Numbered from the stretch's first letter, positions 53,956 through 63,393 are shown. The stretch: DNA of 64,000 nt from Qipengyuania_B sp965214525 (GCA_965214525.1 OZ243959.1:620001-684000); one strand, 5' to 3'. Numbers and translations: made by a program. Notes: generated by a model not told the origin, from the sequence alone.

Positions 53956-55295
53956 CAGTCGAACGTTCCCCATCGCAGCGACAGGCCGAATGAGACAGCT
54001 TGACGGGTGAAGGCATTCTCGTACCGATCCCGTGCGTAACTGCCCGAAAGGCGCCAACGATCGGTGATGGCGTAGGTGCTACCCGCGTAATAGCTGGTGA
54101 CCATGCGGGTCAGCTGGGTTTCGACTTCGGGGTATCGCGCAGTGCCGGCCAAAAGCGACAGGCGCCGTGCGGGATTGGCAGTGACGCGAAAGCTGTACCC
54201 ATCCCGGTGGACCTGCTCTGCCTCGCCGTCGAGTTCGAACAGGTTGATATAGCCGGCAGAGACAATCAGAAGATCGTCGCCGATCGTATAGGAAACACGC
54301 GGCGTAACCGATAGCTTGGCACCGTCGTCATATTCCCCGAGACGTGCATCAGCCCCTATCTCGAGGCCGCGCGCAACCACGCTCGCGAGGCCTGTCCGCA
54401 CGCCAACTTTCTCGCGGAAATCGGCATTGGGCGTAGCGGTCAAGGCAACGTAGCCGGATGCGTTTTTGCCGATACGGGTGTCACCGCGCATCATTACGAA
54501 AGTATCGACAGCGTCGAACCTGTGTGATCTATCGACCTGCACGGTGTATCCCGTGCGATGCGTGGCCCGATAATTCAGGCTGATCGAACTTTCATGCCAA
54601 TCGGGCTGCGCGCTTCGATCGATCCAGCTGTAGGTTTGGACCAGGCCCAGACCCCAGCGGGCAGCGGTCGATTCGACGATCGGCAGAGCGGGCAGGTCGA
54701 TCGATGGCGACTGCGCAGCAGGATCGGGTATGGGTACGGCACTCGACGTGGCGGTAGGAGGCGGCGTGTTATCGTTGTCCACAGCGCCAGACAGATCGGC
54801 GCCTGGAAGCTGCGATGGCGCATCTGCTAACAGGGGGTTCGCGACAACGGGGGCAGGAACAGCGGCGATCAGCGCGGCGCCGCCCAGCACCGTTACCTTT
54901 AGGCGCCGAGTTTTTGCGGCACCTGCTTTCAGTATTGTCGCTTCGACAAGCTGTGCCAATTCATGGTTGCAAAACGGCTTTGCCATGAACGCAGCCGCCC
55001 CCATCGCCATCGCCATCTTCCGATCGTGTTCCGATGCGCGATGGCTCAGGATGAGAACGGGAATGTCGGACAAGCCCAGAGTGGCACGCATCCGGGTGAG
55101 CGTCTCGCGTCCAGAAAGCATGGGCATGACCAAGTCCATGATGACCAGATCGATCCTGTTGGAGTTCAGCAAGGTCAGGGCGGCCGCCCCTTCCGATGCC
55201 TGCAAACACCGGTAACCGACGCTACCCAAACGCACGCTCAACATCTCGCATAGCAGATCGTCATCGTCCGCGATGAGGATAGTTTGGTTTACCAA
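53955..55295 (-). CDS. Response-regulator receiver fused to YaiO-like outer-membrane barrel
   Basis: 446 residues. Residues 1-120 are a CheY-like receiver: DDDD at 10-13, phosphorylation Asp54 in IMDLVMP, Ser84, Lys106 in AKPF. Then KTRRLK and a hydrophobic run (132-152) ending PVVA look like an internal signal peptide, followed by a Pro/Asp-rich linker. From about 215 on there is a YaiO-family outer-membrane beta-barrel with alternating strands and a C-terminal Phe-rich end. The TTG start at 55295 has AGGA upstream and lets the receiver begin directly; the frame is open from an ATG at 55421. First gene of the YaiO-HEAT-GT2 operon. Confidence 0.8.
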   Translation of the reverse strand: MVNQTILIADDDDLLCEMLSVRLGSVGYRCLQASEGAAALTLLNSNRIDLVIMDLVMPMLSGRETLTRMRATLGLSDIPVLILSHRASEHDRKMAMAMGAAAFMAKPFCNHELAQLVEATILKAGAAKTRRLKVTVLGGAALIAAVPAPVVANPLLADAPSQLPGADLSGAVDNDNTPPPTATSSAVPIPDPAAQSPSIDLPALPIVESTAARWGLGLVQTYSWIDRSAQPDWHESSISLNYRATHRTGYTVQVDRSHRFDAVDTFVMMRGDTRIGKNASGYVALTATPNADFREKVGVRTGLASVVARGLEIGADARLGEYDDGAKLSVTPRVSYTIGDDLLIVSAGYINLFELDGEAEQVHRDGYSFRVTANPARRLSLLAGTARYPEVETQLTRMVTSYYAGSTYAITDRWRLSGSYARDRYENAFTRQAVSFGLSLRWGTFD

Positions 55296-55506
55296 GATAT
55301 GTCCTGCCCGTGATGGATTTGCATCTTTGCTAGGCGTTCGGGGTAAAACGGTGGTTAAGATTGCGCTTACCGAGTCCCTTTTTGACGGCGATAAAGGCGT
55401 GTCCTCATATTCGGGCGGCACCGGCGATCATGGGGCGGGTGGTCGAGCGCGGCGGACGTAGAACTTCACTTGGCGTTCAGGGCCCGCTTCCCTATAGGCT
55501 AGCGGC

Positions 55507-56298
55507 ATGAAACAGATGCGCCGCCGGGCAGGACATGCCGCACTCATAGCCTCCCTCCTGCTATTGACGGCATGTGCCGGTCGCTCGGCGGGGCCGAACG
55601 ATACCGCCTACGTCGCCCGCGACGTGGAAACCCTGTATACCGAGGCGAAGACCCGCCTGGACAGGGGAAACCCGTTATTGGCTGCGGGTTTGTTCGACGA
55701 GGTAGAACGGCAGCACCCGTACTCTCCTTGGGCGCGCCGAGCGCAGTTGATGAGCGCGTTCAGCTATTACGTCGCGCGGGATTACAACAAGGCAATTCAA
55801 AGTGCACAGCGCTTCTTGTCGATCCATCCCGGCAACAAAGACGCGCCTTACGCCTATTACCTCATCGCTTTGTCCTATTACGAACAGATCAGCGACGTCC
55901 AACGCGATCAGAAGATTACCGAGCAGTCGCGCACCGCGCTGCAGGAGGTAGTCCGTCGGTTCCCGCAAACGGAATACGCTGCCGATGCGCGTCTGAAGGT
56001 GGATCTGGTCGACGACCATTTGGCTGGCAAGGAGATGGAGATCGGCCGATTTTATCAACGATCGGGCCGCTGGCTGGCGGCCGAGATACGTTTTCAGAAC
56101 GTGATCGAGAATTTTCAGACCACCAGTCACGCGCCTGAAGCGCTGTACCGATTGACCGAAAGCAGCCTTGCGCTGGGCATTCCGCAGGAAGCGAAGAAAT
56201 ACGCGGCTGTTCTGGGGGCTAATTATCCGGGCAGCGAATGGTATGACCGCGCATTCGAACTGATCGAAGATCATGCCGCGAATGTCACGGTTGGCTGA
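55507..56298 (+). CDS. bamD: Outer membrane assembly factor BamD
   Basis: Lipoprotein of the BAM complex that folds outer-membrane proteins. 263 aa; signal peptide with lipobox LLTAC near residue 22, then TPR repeats (TRLDRGNPLLAAGLFDEVERQHPYSPWA, YYVARDYNKAIQSAQRFL, RFPQTEYAADA). The 210 bases between it and the divergent YaiO gene hold no gene; a promoter for each should lie there. Confidence 0.95.
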   Translation: MKQMRRRAGHAALIASLLLLTACAGRSAGPNDTAYVARDVETLYTEAKTRLDRGNPLLAAGLFDEVERQHPYSPWARRAQLMSAFSYYVARDYNKAIQSAQRFLSIHPGNKDAPYAYYLIALSYYEQISDVQRDQKITEQSRTALQEVVRRFPQTEYAADARLKVDLVDDHLAGKEMEIGRFYQRSGRWLAAEIRFQNVIENFQTTSHAPEALYRLTESSLALGIPQEAKKYAAVLGANYPGSEWYDRAFELIEDHAANVTVG

Positions 56299-56380
56299 TC
56301 CCGGCACTGGTGCACCCGTTCCGGCCTGACGATAACATCATGGCGCGGTGCAGCATGGCTGTCGTCTTGGCGGCGCGGCC

Positions 56381-58045
56381 ATGCTGACCCAGTTGACGAT
56401 CCGCAATATCGTTCTGATCGAAGAGCTGGCGTTGGATTTTACCGGCGGGCTGTGCGTCCTGACCGGGGAAACGGGCGCGGGCAAATCGATCCTCCTCGAT
56501 GCGCTGGGCTTGGTGCTGGGGCAGCGCGCTGAAACCGGGTTGGTCCGTTCCGGAGAAGACCGGGCAAGCGTTGCCGCAACCTTTGAGTTTGCCGCATTGC
56601 CGGACCCGCTTTCGCGAACTTTCGCTGATGCCGAAATTATCGTCGAGCCTGGCGAACCTCTAATCGTGCGCCGCCAGATGCGTGCGGATGGTGGCAGCAA
56701 GGCGTTCGTCAACGACCAGCCGGTCAGCGTTGCGCTGCTACGCGACATGGCCGGCACCTTGGTCGAACTGCATGGCCAGCATGATGATCGTGGCCTTGTC
56801 AATCCTCGAGGGCATCGCGAGCTGCTCGACCACTTTGCCGGGATCGACATGGCTTCACTGGCAAGGGCTTTCGACGCTTTCCGGGACGCGACGACGGCGC
56901 TTGAGGATGCGCACAACCGGGTGCAGCAATCGCAGGACGAGCAGGATCTGCTGTTGGCGCATCTGGAGGAACTCACCACGATCGCCCCGGTCGAGGGCGA
57001 GGAAGCCGAGCTTGCCGCAACGCGCGCCGCCATGCAGAAGGGGGAGCGCTTGGCTGACGATCTGCAACACCTGCGGCACATCTTTGATGGTTCGGATTCT
57101 CCGCTTGCGTCTTTACGAGGGGCCACCAGGCGGCTGGACCGCATCGCTGAGGAACACACGCTGCTGGGCGAAGCGCTGGCGTCTCTTGATCGCGCGATCA
57201 TCGAAGCGGGCGAAGCCGAGCAGCAATTGCAGGCGGCGGCCGACGCGCTGGCCTATGATCCGGGTGCGTTGGACGCGGCAGAAACCCGGCTGTTTGAACT
57301 GCGTGCGCTTGCACGCAAACATCGAGTCGAAGCGGATGAACTGCCTGGTGTGATGCGCGCCCTGCGCGCCCGCCTCGACGGCATCGGTGCCGAGACAGAA
57401 GCCTTGGGAGAACTTGAAAAAGCGGTCGTCACTACGGGTGAGAAGTATCGGGCTCTTGCCCAAACCTGCCGTGCACAACGGATCGAGGGAGCCGCAAGGC
57501 TCGATGCGGCGGTGTCGCATGAACTCGCCCCGCTAAAGCTGGACACCGCCCGCTTCCATACCGCTGTTACCGTCCTTCCGGAGGAACGGTGGGGCCGGCA
57601 TGGAAGTGACAGTGTCGAATTTCTTATCGCCACCAATGCCGGTGCGAAACTCGCCCCGCTTGCCAAGATCGCCAGTGGTGGAGAGCTGTCCCGCTTCATC
57701 CTTGCGCTGAAGGTCGCGTTGGCGGAAAAGGTCGGGGCAGCCACCATTATCTTTGACGAAATCGATCGCGGGGTCGGCGGGGCGGTTGCCAGCGCGATCG
57801 GCGAGCGGCTGTCTCGTCTGGCACAAACCGGGCAGGTGCTTGTTGTCACTCACAGCCCGCAAGTGGCCGCTCGCGGTGATGTCCAATTGGTGATCGCCAA
57901 GACCAGCGAGGGCCGGGTCACCCGGACCGGGGTGAAAGTGTTGGAAAACGCTGCTCGCCGCGAAGAGATCGCACGCATGTTGTCGGGCGCGGAAATAACT
58001 GATGAAGCCCGAGCGCAGGCCGACAGGTTATTGGCAAGCGATTAG
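56381..58045 (+). CDS. recN: DNA repair protein RecN
   Basis: SMC-like ATPase of double-strand break repair. 554 aa; Walker A in LTGETGAGKSILLDAL, a central coiled coil, the ABC signature in ASGGELSRFILALKVAL, and Walker B in IIFDEIDRGVGG. The ATG of MLTQLTIRN was chosen over an upstream in-frame ATG at 56348. It follows bamD as in other alphaproteobacteria. Confidence 0.96.
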   Translation: MLTQLTIRNIVLIEELALDFTGGLCVLTGETGAGKSILLDALGLVLGQRAETGLVRSGEDRASVAATFEFAALPDPLSRTFADAEIIVEPGEPLIVRRQMRADGGSKAFVNDQPVSVALLRDMAGTLVELHGQHDDRGLVNPRGHRELLDHFAGIDMASLARAFDAFRDATTALEDAHNRVQQSQDEQDLLLAHLEELTTIAPVEGEEAELAATRAAMQKGERLADDLQHLRHIFDGSDSPLASLRGATRRLDRIAEEHTLLGEALASLDRAIIEAGEAEQQLQAAADALAYDPGALDAAETRLFELRALARKHRVEADELPGVMRALRARLDGIGAETEALGELEKAVVTTGEKYRALAQTCRAQRIEGAARLDAAVSHELAPLKLDTARFHTAVTVLPEERWGRHGSDSVEFLIATNAGAKLAPLAKIASGGELSRFILALKVALAEKVGAATIIFDEIDRGVGGAVASAIGERLSRLAQTGQVLVVTHSPQVAARGDVQLVIAKTSEGRVTRTGVKVLENAARREEIARMLSGAEITDEARAQADRLLASD

Positions 58046-58069
58046 CGTCAGTATCCGGAAAAGCGAAGG

Positions 58070-58097
58070 TTAACTAATTCTGTTAACGGCATTAACG
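58070..58097. promoter_or_regulatory. Cluster of TTAAC repeats upstream of the PEP-CTERM gene
   Basis: GTTAAC occurs at 58070-58075 and 58082-58087, and ATTAAC at 58091-58096, in an AT-rich stretch behind recN and about 150 bases ahead of the next gene. GTTAAC is palindromic, so this could be a repeated operator. No known site type is recognised. The rest of 58046-58243 is AT-rich with no gene. Confidence 0.3.
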
Positions 58098-58243
58098 AAC
58101 GTAATATGTAAGTGACCCGCTGATCCACATCGGGACTGCCCGGCGATTTCCAATTGTAATAATCTCCGATCCACGTCTTTAATCAATAAATCGCCTTATT
58201 GAACCTTATATGGCGCGTATCCATCGGTGTTGGGGGTTTTGTT

Positions 58244-58840
58244 ATGAAGTATTCGATTATCTTGGGAGCATTTGCGCTGGCTTTTGGTAGTGCAAGCTCG
58301 GCCAATGCAGCGTTGATTGTGGGTGACACGAACTGCGCGGTAACCGACATATCGCCGGCAGCGGCGAAATGCCGAGGCTATTACAAGGGCAATTTGAACG
58401 GCAATAGCCCTACAATGCGAACGGACACCGCCGCAGCTTTGAACGCGTTGCTCGGCACCAGTTTCTCCAGCAGCAACTTTCCGGTTGTTGAAACCCTGGG
58501 CAGCCTGTCGGGAAACATCGTGAACTTTATGACGCCCCTGTACGGGGACACCGTGATCAGCTTTCACGTCGGTGCGGCGAAAGGACAAGCCACAGGAGTA
58601 GGATACAACGGCACGGCATTCTACCAGTTCGATGCTGGCAACATTGTTGGCGGACTGGATTCGATCACGTTTAATCGTGCCGGCCTGTCCAATGCCCGCC
58701 TCTATCGCACGAGTACGTTCGTCGCCCCTGCCGTCCCGGAACCGTCGACATGGTTGATGCTTATCCTGGGGTTCGCGTTCGCGGGCAGCATGATGCGTAG
58801 GGCTCCCGTCCGCGAAATGCGGGTGCGTTACGCCTTTTAA
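58244..58840 (+). CDS. PEP-CTERM (PEPxxWA-type) exported protein
   Basis: 198 residues: a signal peptide (MKYSIILGAFALAFGSASSANA), a Gly/Asn/Ser-rich beta-type body without catalytic motifs, and the sorting tail AVPEPSTWLMLILGFAFAGSMMRR. PEP-CTERM tails are cut by exosortase, linked to surface polysaccharide production. An exosortase gene is not in this window. The tail is followed by an unusual 10-residue charged end (PVREMRVRYAF). The gene sits between recN and ligA, which are usually next to each other, and looks lower in GC than both. The shorter of two in-frame ATGs was chosen. Confidence 0.9.
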   Translation: MKYSIILGAFALAFGSASSANAALIVGDTNCAVTDISPAAAKCRGYYKGNLNGNSPTMRTDTAAALNALLGTSFSSSNFPVVETLGSLSGNIVNFMTPLYGDTVISFHVGAAKGQATGVGYNGTAFYQFDAGNIVGGLDSITFNRAGLSNARLYRTSTFVAPAVPEPSTWLMLILGFAFAGSMMRRAPVREMRVRYAF

Positions 58841-59003
58841 ATGCTCCAGACTTGATCTGCTGAACAAGCTGCGCGGCCACGGCATGGCGCTTCTAAATGA
58901 GAACAGGAGAGCCATCTTTGCGCCGAGCATTGTGTAAGGATGATCGCTAAACGCACGTTCATCGGTTGATCGACTGTCGCCGGTGGAGCTAAACGTCTGC
59001 CGA

Positions 59004-61073
59004 ATGAATACAGACGACCCAACCGATGACCCGCAGGCTCAGGCCGAGCTTGCGCAGTTGCGCGACCGTATCCGCTATCACGACCACCTGTATCACGGCC
59101 AGGACGACCCAGAAATTACGGATCAGGAATATGACGGACTGGTTCGCCGCTACGAGACACTCGCCGACCGTCTTGCCCATCTGGTCCCCGATTTAGAGCC
59201 ACTGACGACCGTCGGTCACGCACCATCTGGATCGGCGTTGGCCAAGGTGCCCCACGCGACGCGCATGACCAGCCTGGACAATGCCTTCGCTGCCGAAGAA
59301 TTGCAGGAGTTCTGCGACAGAATTCGCCGTTTCCTCAATTTCGACTCGCAAGCGGATTTGTGTTTTACGGTGGAAGACAAGATCGACGGTCTTTCGTGTG
59401 CCTTGCGCTACGAACATGGAGCGCTCGTCCTCGCGGCGACACGAGGGGATGGGGAAGTTGGCGAGAACGTCACCGCTAATGTCGCTCACATCCGCGATAT
59501 TCCGGCGCAGTTGACAGGCAATACGTTTCCCGATCTGTTCGAGATACGCGGAGAGGTCTACATGGAACGCGCGGCGTTCGAAGCGCTGAACCGGAGGCTG
59601 GAGGAGGCAGGGGACAAGCTGCTCGCCAACCCGCGCAATGCCGCGGCGGGATCGTTGCGCCAGAAGGACGCTTCGGTCACCGCGAACCGTCCTTTAAGGT
59701 TTCTCGCGCATGGCTGGGGGACGGCGTCTTCGCTGCCCGGCGATACGCAATTCGATGTCATGCACGCGATCGCCAGTTGGGGCGTACCAGTATCAAGCCT
59801 CCTCGCCCGCTTCGACGACATGCCGGCCTTGCTCGCCCATTACGAAAGCATCCTTCGCCAGCGCGACGCGCTGCCTTACGAGATTGACGGGGTTGTCTAC
59901 AAGGTTGATCGGCTCGACTGGCAGAACCGGCTGGGCCTATCAGGCAAGGCCCCGCGCTGGGCGATTGCCTACAAGTTTCCAGCGGAGCGGGCGGAAACGA
60001 CACTCGAAGGCATCGACATCCAGGTAGGGCGGACGGGTAAGTTGACCCCGGTCGGACGGTTGGCCCCCGTCATGGTTGGCGGCGTGACCGTGACGAATGT
60101 CACGTTGCATAACCGCGACGAGATTGCCCGTCTCGGCGTTCGTCCGGGTGATCGCGTCCTGGTGCAGCGTGCCGGCGATGTCATCCCCCAAGTCGTCGAG
60201 AACCGCACGCCGGGTGTAGAGCGAGCACACTGGTTTTTCCCGACCCATTGCCCCCGTTGCGGCAGCGAAGCCATCGCGCAGCACGGTGAGGTGGACGTGC
60301 GCTGCACGGGCGGCTTGATCTGTCCGGCTCAGCGCACCGAGCGCCTGAAGCATTTCGTCAGCCGTGCCGCGCTCGACATCCAGGGGTTGGGTGAGCGCAC
60401 CATCGACCAGTTCTTCGCTCTCGGCTGGCTCGAAAGCCCGGCCGACATCTTTCGTCTGCGGGACAGACGCGATGCTATCCTTGCGCTCGATGGGTGGAAA
60501 GACAAGTCCGTCGACAACCTGCTTGCCAGCATTAAACTGAAGCGAACGCCTGATCCCGTGCGGCTGCTGTTTGGCCTCGGCATAAGGCATGTGGGCTCGG
60601 TCACGGCTCGCGACCTGCTGCGGCATTTTTCCACGTTGCCCGAACTGCGCAAGATCATCGAACGGGCTCAGGCGGGCGACGAAGATGCCGCCGCCGCGAT
60701 CATCGCCATCGACGGGGTGGGAGCGGCCGTGCTCGACTCGTTAACAGCCTTCTTCCACGAGGGACACAATCGGCAGGTGTGGGACGATCTTTTGCATGAG
60801 TTGGACGTTCCAGCGTTTGACGGCGCGACGATCGCAAGCGCCCTATCAGGAAAGACCGTGGTCTTCACCGGCAAGCTCGAAACCCTGAGCCGGGATGAAG
60901 CCAAGGCGCAGGCCGAACGTCTGGGCGCGAAAGCCAGCAATTCGGTCAGCAGCAAGACCGATCTGATCGTTGCCGGACCGGGGGCAGGCTCAAAGCTGAA
61001 GAAGGCGGCTGAACTTGGCATCGACATTATCGACGAAGCGCAATGGAGCGAACTTGTCGCGTCGACGCAATGA
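59004..61073 (+). CDS. ligA: NAD-dependent DNA ligase LigA
   Basis: Seals nicks using NAD+. 689 aa in the usual order: Ia domain (RYHDHLYHGQDDPEITDQEYD), adenylation domain with the AMP-accepting Lys in EDKIDGLS, OB fold, a zinc finger (CPRCGSEAIAQHGEVDVRC...CPAQ), helix-hairpin-helix region and a BRCT domain (GKTVVFTGKLETLSRDEAKA). A GTG start at 58983 would add seven residues. Confidence 0.97.
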   Translation: MNTDDPTDDPQAQAELAQLRDRIRYHDHLYHGQDDPEITDQEYDGLVRRYETLADRLAHLVPDLEPLTTVGHAPSGSALAKVPHATRMTSLDNAFAAEELQEFCDRIRRFLNFDSQADLCFTVEDKIDGLSCALRYEHGALVLAATRGDGEVGENVTANVAHIRDIPAQLTGNTFPDLFEIRGEVYMERAAFEALNRRLEEAGDKLLANPRNAAAGSLRQKDASVTANRPLRFLAHGWGTASSLPGDTQFDVMHAIASWGVPVSSLLARFDDMPALLAHYESILRQRDALPYEIDGVVYKVDRLDWQNRLGLSGKAPRWAIAYKFPAERAETTLEGIDIQVGRTGKLTPVGRLAPVMVGGVTVTNVTLHNRDEIARLGVRPGDRVLVQRAGDVIPQVVENRTPGVERAHWFFPTHCPRCGSEAIAQHGEVDVRCTGGLICPAQRTERLKHFVSRAALDIQGLGERTIDQFFALGWLESPADIFRLRDRRDAILALDGWKDKSVDNLLASIKLKRTPDPVRLLFGLGIRHVGSVTARDLLRHFSTLPELRKIIERAQAGDEDAAAAIIAIDGVGAAVLDSLTAFFHEGHNRQVWDDLLHELDVPAFDGATIASALSGKTVVFTGKLETLSRDEAKAQAERLGAKASNSVSSKTDLIVAGPGAGSKLKKAAELGIDIIDEAQWSELVASTQ

Positions 61074-61086
61074 TGCAGCGTCGCCT

Positions 61087-61824
61087 TCAATATCTGGTCA
61101 TGTGCCCCGAACCAGGTGCAATCCATTTCATCACCCCTCCAGCAAGCGGCGTCCAGCGTCCCACTTTCACCCCGGCCGACGCGAGACCATCGCCGACCCA
61201 GGTGTTGCACGTCCGGATGGGAGTGTAGCGCCCGCGTGCGTCATAATGAACCGCATCACGCTCGTAGCTGAGGTAGGTTGTCCTGGCATCGCCTATGCGC
61301 AGCGGCGGCAAGGAGCGAACGATGAAAGCGGCGAGGCGGCGGTATTCGTCAGGCCGTAACCGGAGGACACGGTGATAGGGGCCAGGCGCGGGGCGGTAGT
61401 AGTGCCCCACACGCAACAGCCCCGGACCGCCCACGGTCACGATGCGCAGAGCCGTCTGAGGCGACAGATCGGTCCAGACTGGCGTGTGCAGGAACACATC
61501 GCGCTCGCCCCAACCGATCGCAATATGGGTCGGGAGGTTTCCTGATCTCAACGGCCGCGCTGCGGACGGGAACACCGTACGCCAGTCCGTCATATCGTTC
61601 GCGATCGGCATGATGATACCGGTATGCAGCCCATTCGTTTCGACAAGGATCGATATTCCTTCGTCGGGCTCGACCCAGGCGGAATTGCGCGGCATCGACG
61701 AGCCGATCCAGGCGGCCAGCAGATACGCAGACAGCAAAGCACCAACGGCCGCTAGGGCCTGACCAGCGGCCTTGGCTGATCGCTTCAGAAGCCCGGTCGA
61801 TTGCGCAACCACAGGATCGACCAT
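61087..61824 (-). CDS. DUF2459 (TIGR02117) membrane-anchored protein
   Basis: 245 residues: an N-terminal membrane helix (AVGALLSAYLLAAWIG) and a body with ILVETNGLHTGIIMP, GWGERDVFLHTP and RTCNTWVGDGLASAGV. This pattern, with a His in the first motif and a Cys in the last, is the DUF2459/TIGR02117 family of unknown function. Its first 40 bases overlap the prmA end in another frame; an internal start would remove the overlap. Confidence 0.88.
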   Translation of the reverse strand: MVDPVVAQSTGLLKRSAKAAGQALAAVGALLSAYLLAAWIGSSMPRNSAWVEPDEGISILVETNGLHTGIIMPIANDMTDWRTVFPSAARPLRSGNLPTHIAIGWGERDVFLHTPVWTDLSPQTALRIVTVGGPGLLRVGHYYRPAPGPYHRVLRLRPDEYRRLAAFIVRSLPPLRIGDARTTYLSYERDAVHYDARGRYTPIRTCNTWVGDGLASAGVKVGRWTPLAGGVMKWIAPGSGHMTRY

Positions 61825-62690
61825 TCATCTTGCACCAACCGCGCCGCCAACCTGAAACCGTTGGCTCGGTAAGCCCGGCGCACGCCGGTTTCCTGCCGCG
61901 TAAGTAAGCCGGCCAGAAGCATGTTGCCCCCAGGCGCGCAGTGGGCTGCGAGTTCCGGGGCGAGGATGATCAGCGGCTCGGCGAGAATATTTGCCAGGAT
62001 CAGGTCGAACGGTGCACGTGCTTGCAATACGGAGTGCTTCATGCCGGCAGCGACCAGGGGCAGCACCATGCCCGGTCGCGTGCCCAGTGAAACCGCATTC
62101 AGCCTCGCATTGTCGTTGATGACACCAAGACAGACGGGATCGATGTCGGAGGCCGTGACCAGGGCGCGCGGCCATAACCGCAGAGCGGCAAACGCCAGCA
62201 AGCCGGTCCCGCTGCCGATATCGGCGATCTGGCGGCTGACCAAGCCCGTTCGGCGCATGTGACCCAGCATCATCAGGCAGCCCGACGTGGTCGCATGCTG
62301 GCCGGTGCCGAACGCCTGCCCTGCAGGGATGATGAGGTTATGGAAGCCGGCACTGTCCTCGTGTTCGGGCGTGCGGACGCAAAAGCGGCCCGCCCGCACC
62401 GGTTCCATCCCGGCTTGGCTTAGCGTCAGCCAATCCTGCCGTGGCAGGCTTTCGACCGAAAAGCGGGGCGGATCGCCGGCGAATAGTGCGTTGATGCAGC
62501 GCTTGTCATTCGCCGACGGCCGACGCGGCAGATAGGCCTCGATCACCCATTGCGAGGACGGGTCCGGATCGGCTTCGCGGCCGGACAGCACGATGTCAGG
62601 AGGGAACTCCGATGCCGTCTGGTGGGCGTGCATGGCCGCCTCGATCTTTGCGCGCGCTGCACGACCGGTAATCTTCCAGCTAGCGGACAT
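61785..62690 (-). CDS. prmA: Ribosomal protein L11 methyltransferase-like PrmA
   Basis: SAM-dependent methyltransferase that modifies L11. 301 aa; the substrate-side GQAFGTGQHATTSGCL, the SAM motif IADIGSGTGLLAFAAL, ASDIDPVC and LILANILAEPLI are typical. The N-terminal part is divergent. The start at 62690 (MSASWKITG) lies 11 bases inside the end of the SDR gene; 62708 is also possible. Coupled to that gene and to the DUF2459 gene. Confidence 0.9.
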   Translation of the reverse strand: MSASWKITGRAARAKIEAAMHAHQTASEFPPDIVLSGREADPDPSSQWVIEAYLPRRPSANDKRCINALFAGDPPRFSVESLPRQDWLTLSQAGMEPVRAGRFCVRTPEHEDSAGFHNLIIPAGQAFGTGQHATTSGCLMMLGHMRRTGLVSRQIADIGSGTGLLAFAALRLWPRALVTASDIDPVCLGVINDNARLNAVSLGTRPGMVLPLVAAGMKHSVLQARAPFDLILANILAEPLIILAPELAAHCAPGGNMLLAGLLTRQETGVRRAYRANGFRLAARLVQDEWSILWLRNRPGF

Positions 62691-63393
62691 AGCTTGCGCC
62701 GTTTGCATCGAGCGTTGCGCCCGTCATACTGGCGGGAGCGTCGAGGGCGCAAAAGACCGCGATCCGCCCGATCTCCTGGGGTTCGGCCACCCGCCCCAAT
62801 GGGATATCGGCGAGTAGTTCGGGCCCGCCGCGGGATGCCAGATAGTCCCCCGCCATGGCGGTATCGACGAAACCGGGCGCGATCGCGAAGCTCAGGATAT
62901 CGTTTCCGGCGTAAGCGCGCGCAATAGTCTTATGTAGCGCAAGCAACCCGCCTTTGGCCGCGGCATAATGCCAGTGCGCCGGCGAGTCTCCCCGATGCCC
63001 CGCTCTGCTCGCGACATGCACGATCCGGCCTGGAATGCCGCGTTGCAACCAGTGGAGTATCGCCAGGCGCGATAGCTCCGCCGCCGCGGTCAGGTTAATG
63101 CGGAGGGTCTTTTCCCATGCGGCGTGCCAATCGTCGCTGTCCCGGTCGAGGTCGCTCGCTTCGAACAGCCCGGCATTGTTGATCAGAACGTCAATCGTTC
63201 CCGTCTTGCTTTTGGCAATGGCAGCTTCCCACAATGCCGCCGCCGCACCGGCTCGTGCAAAATCAACGGCGATCTCGTCGCCTTGCGCGTTGACACTACG
63301 GTGCCCGATGATCTGCACCCCCCGGTCTTTCAACAAATCGTGGGTTGCCGCACCGATGCCTCGGCTCGATCCGGTCAGCAGGATGCAAGTCAT
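62680..63393 (-). CDS. SDR family oxidoreductase (FabG-like)
   Basis: 237 residues: cofactor loop ILLTGSSRGIGAATHDLL, the NNAGLFEASD segment, catalytic Ser in VHVASRAGHRG, Tyr/Lys in WHYAAAKGG, and the end GATLDANGASYVR. Probably a carbonyl reductase of unknown substrate. The start MTCILLTGSS was chosen because conserved sequence begins there, although the frame is open to 63522. It diverges from sdhC. Confidence 0.88.
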   Translation of the reverse strand: MTCILLTGSSRGIGAATHDLLKDRGVQIIGHRSVNAQGDEIAVDFARAGAAAALWEAAIAKSKTGTIDVLINNAGLFEASDLDRDSDDWHAAWEKTLRINLTAAAELSRLAILHWLQRGIPGRIVHVASRAGHRGDSPAHWHYAAAKGGLLALHKTIARAYAGNDILSFAIAPGFVDTAMAGDYLASRGGPELLADIPLGRVAEPQEIGRIAVFCALDAPASMTGATLDANGASYVR

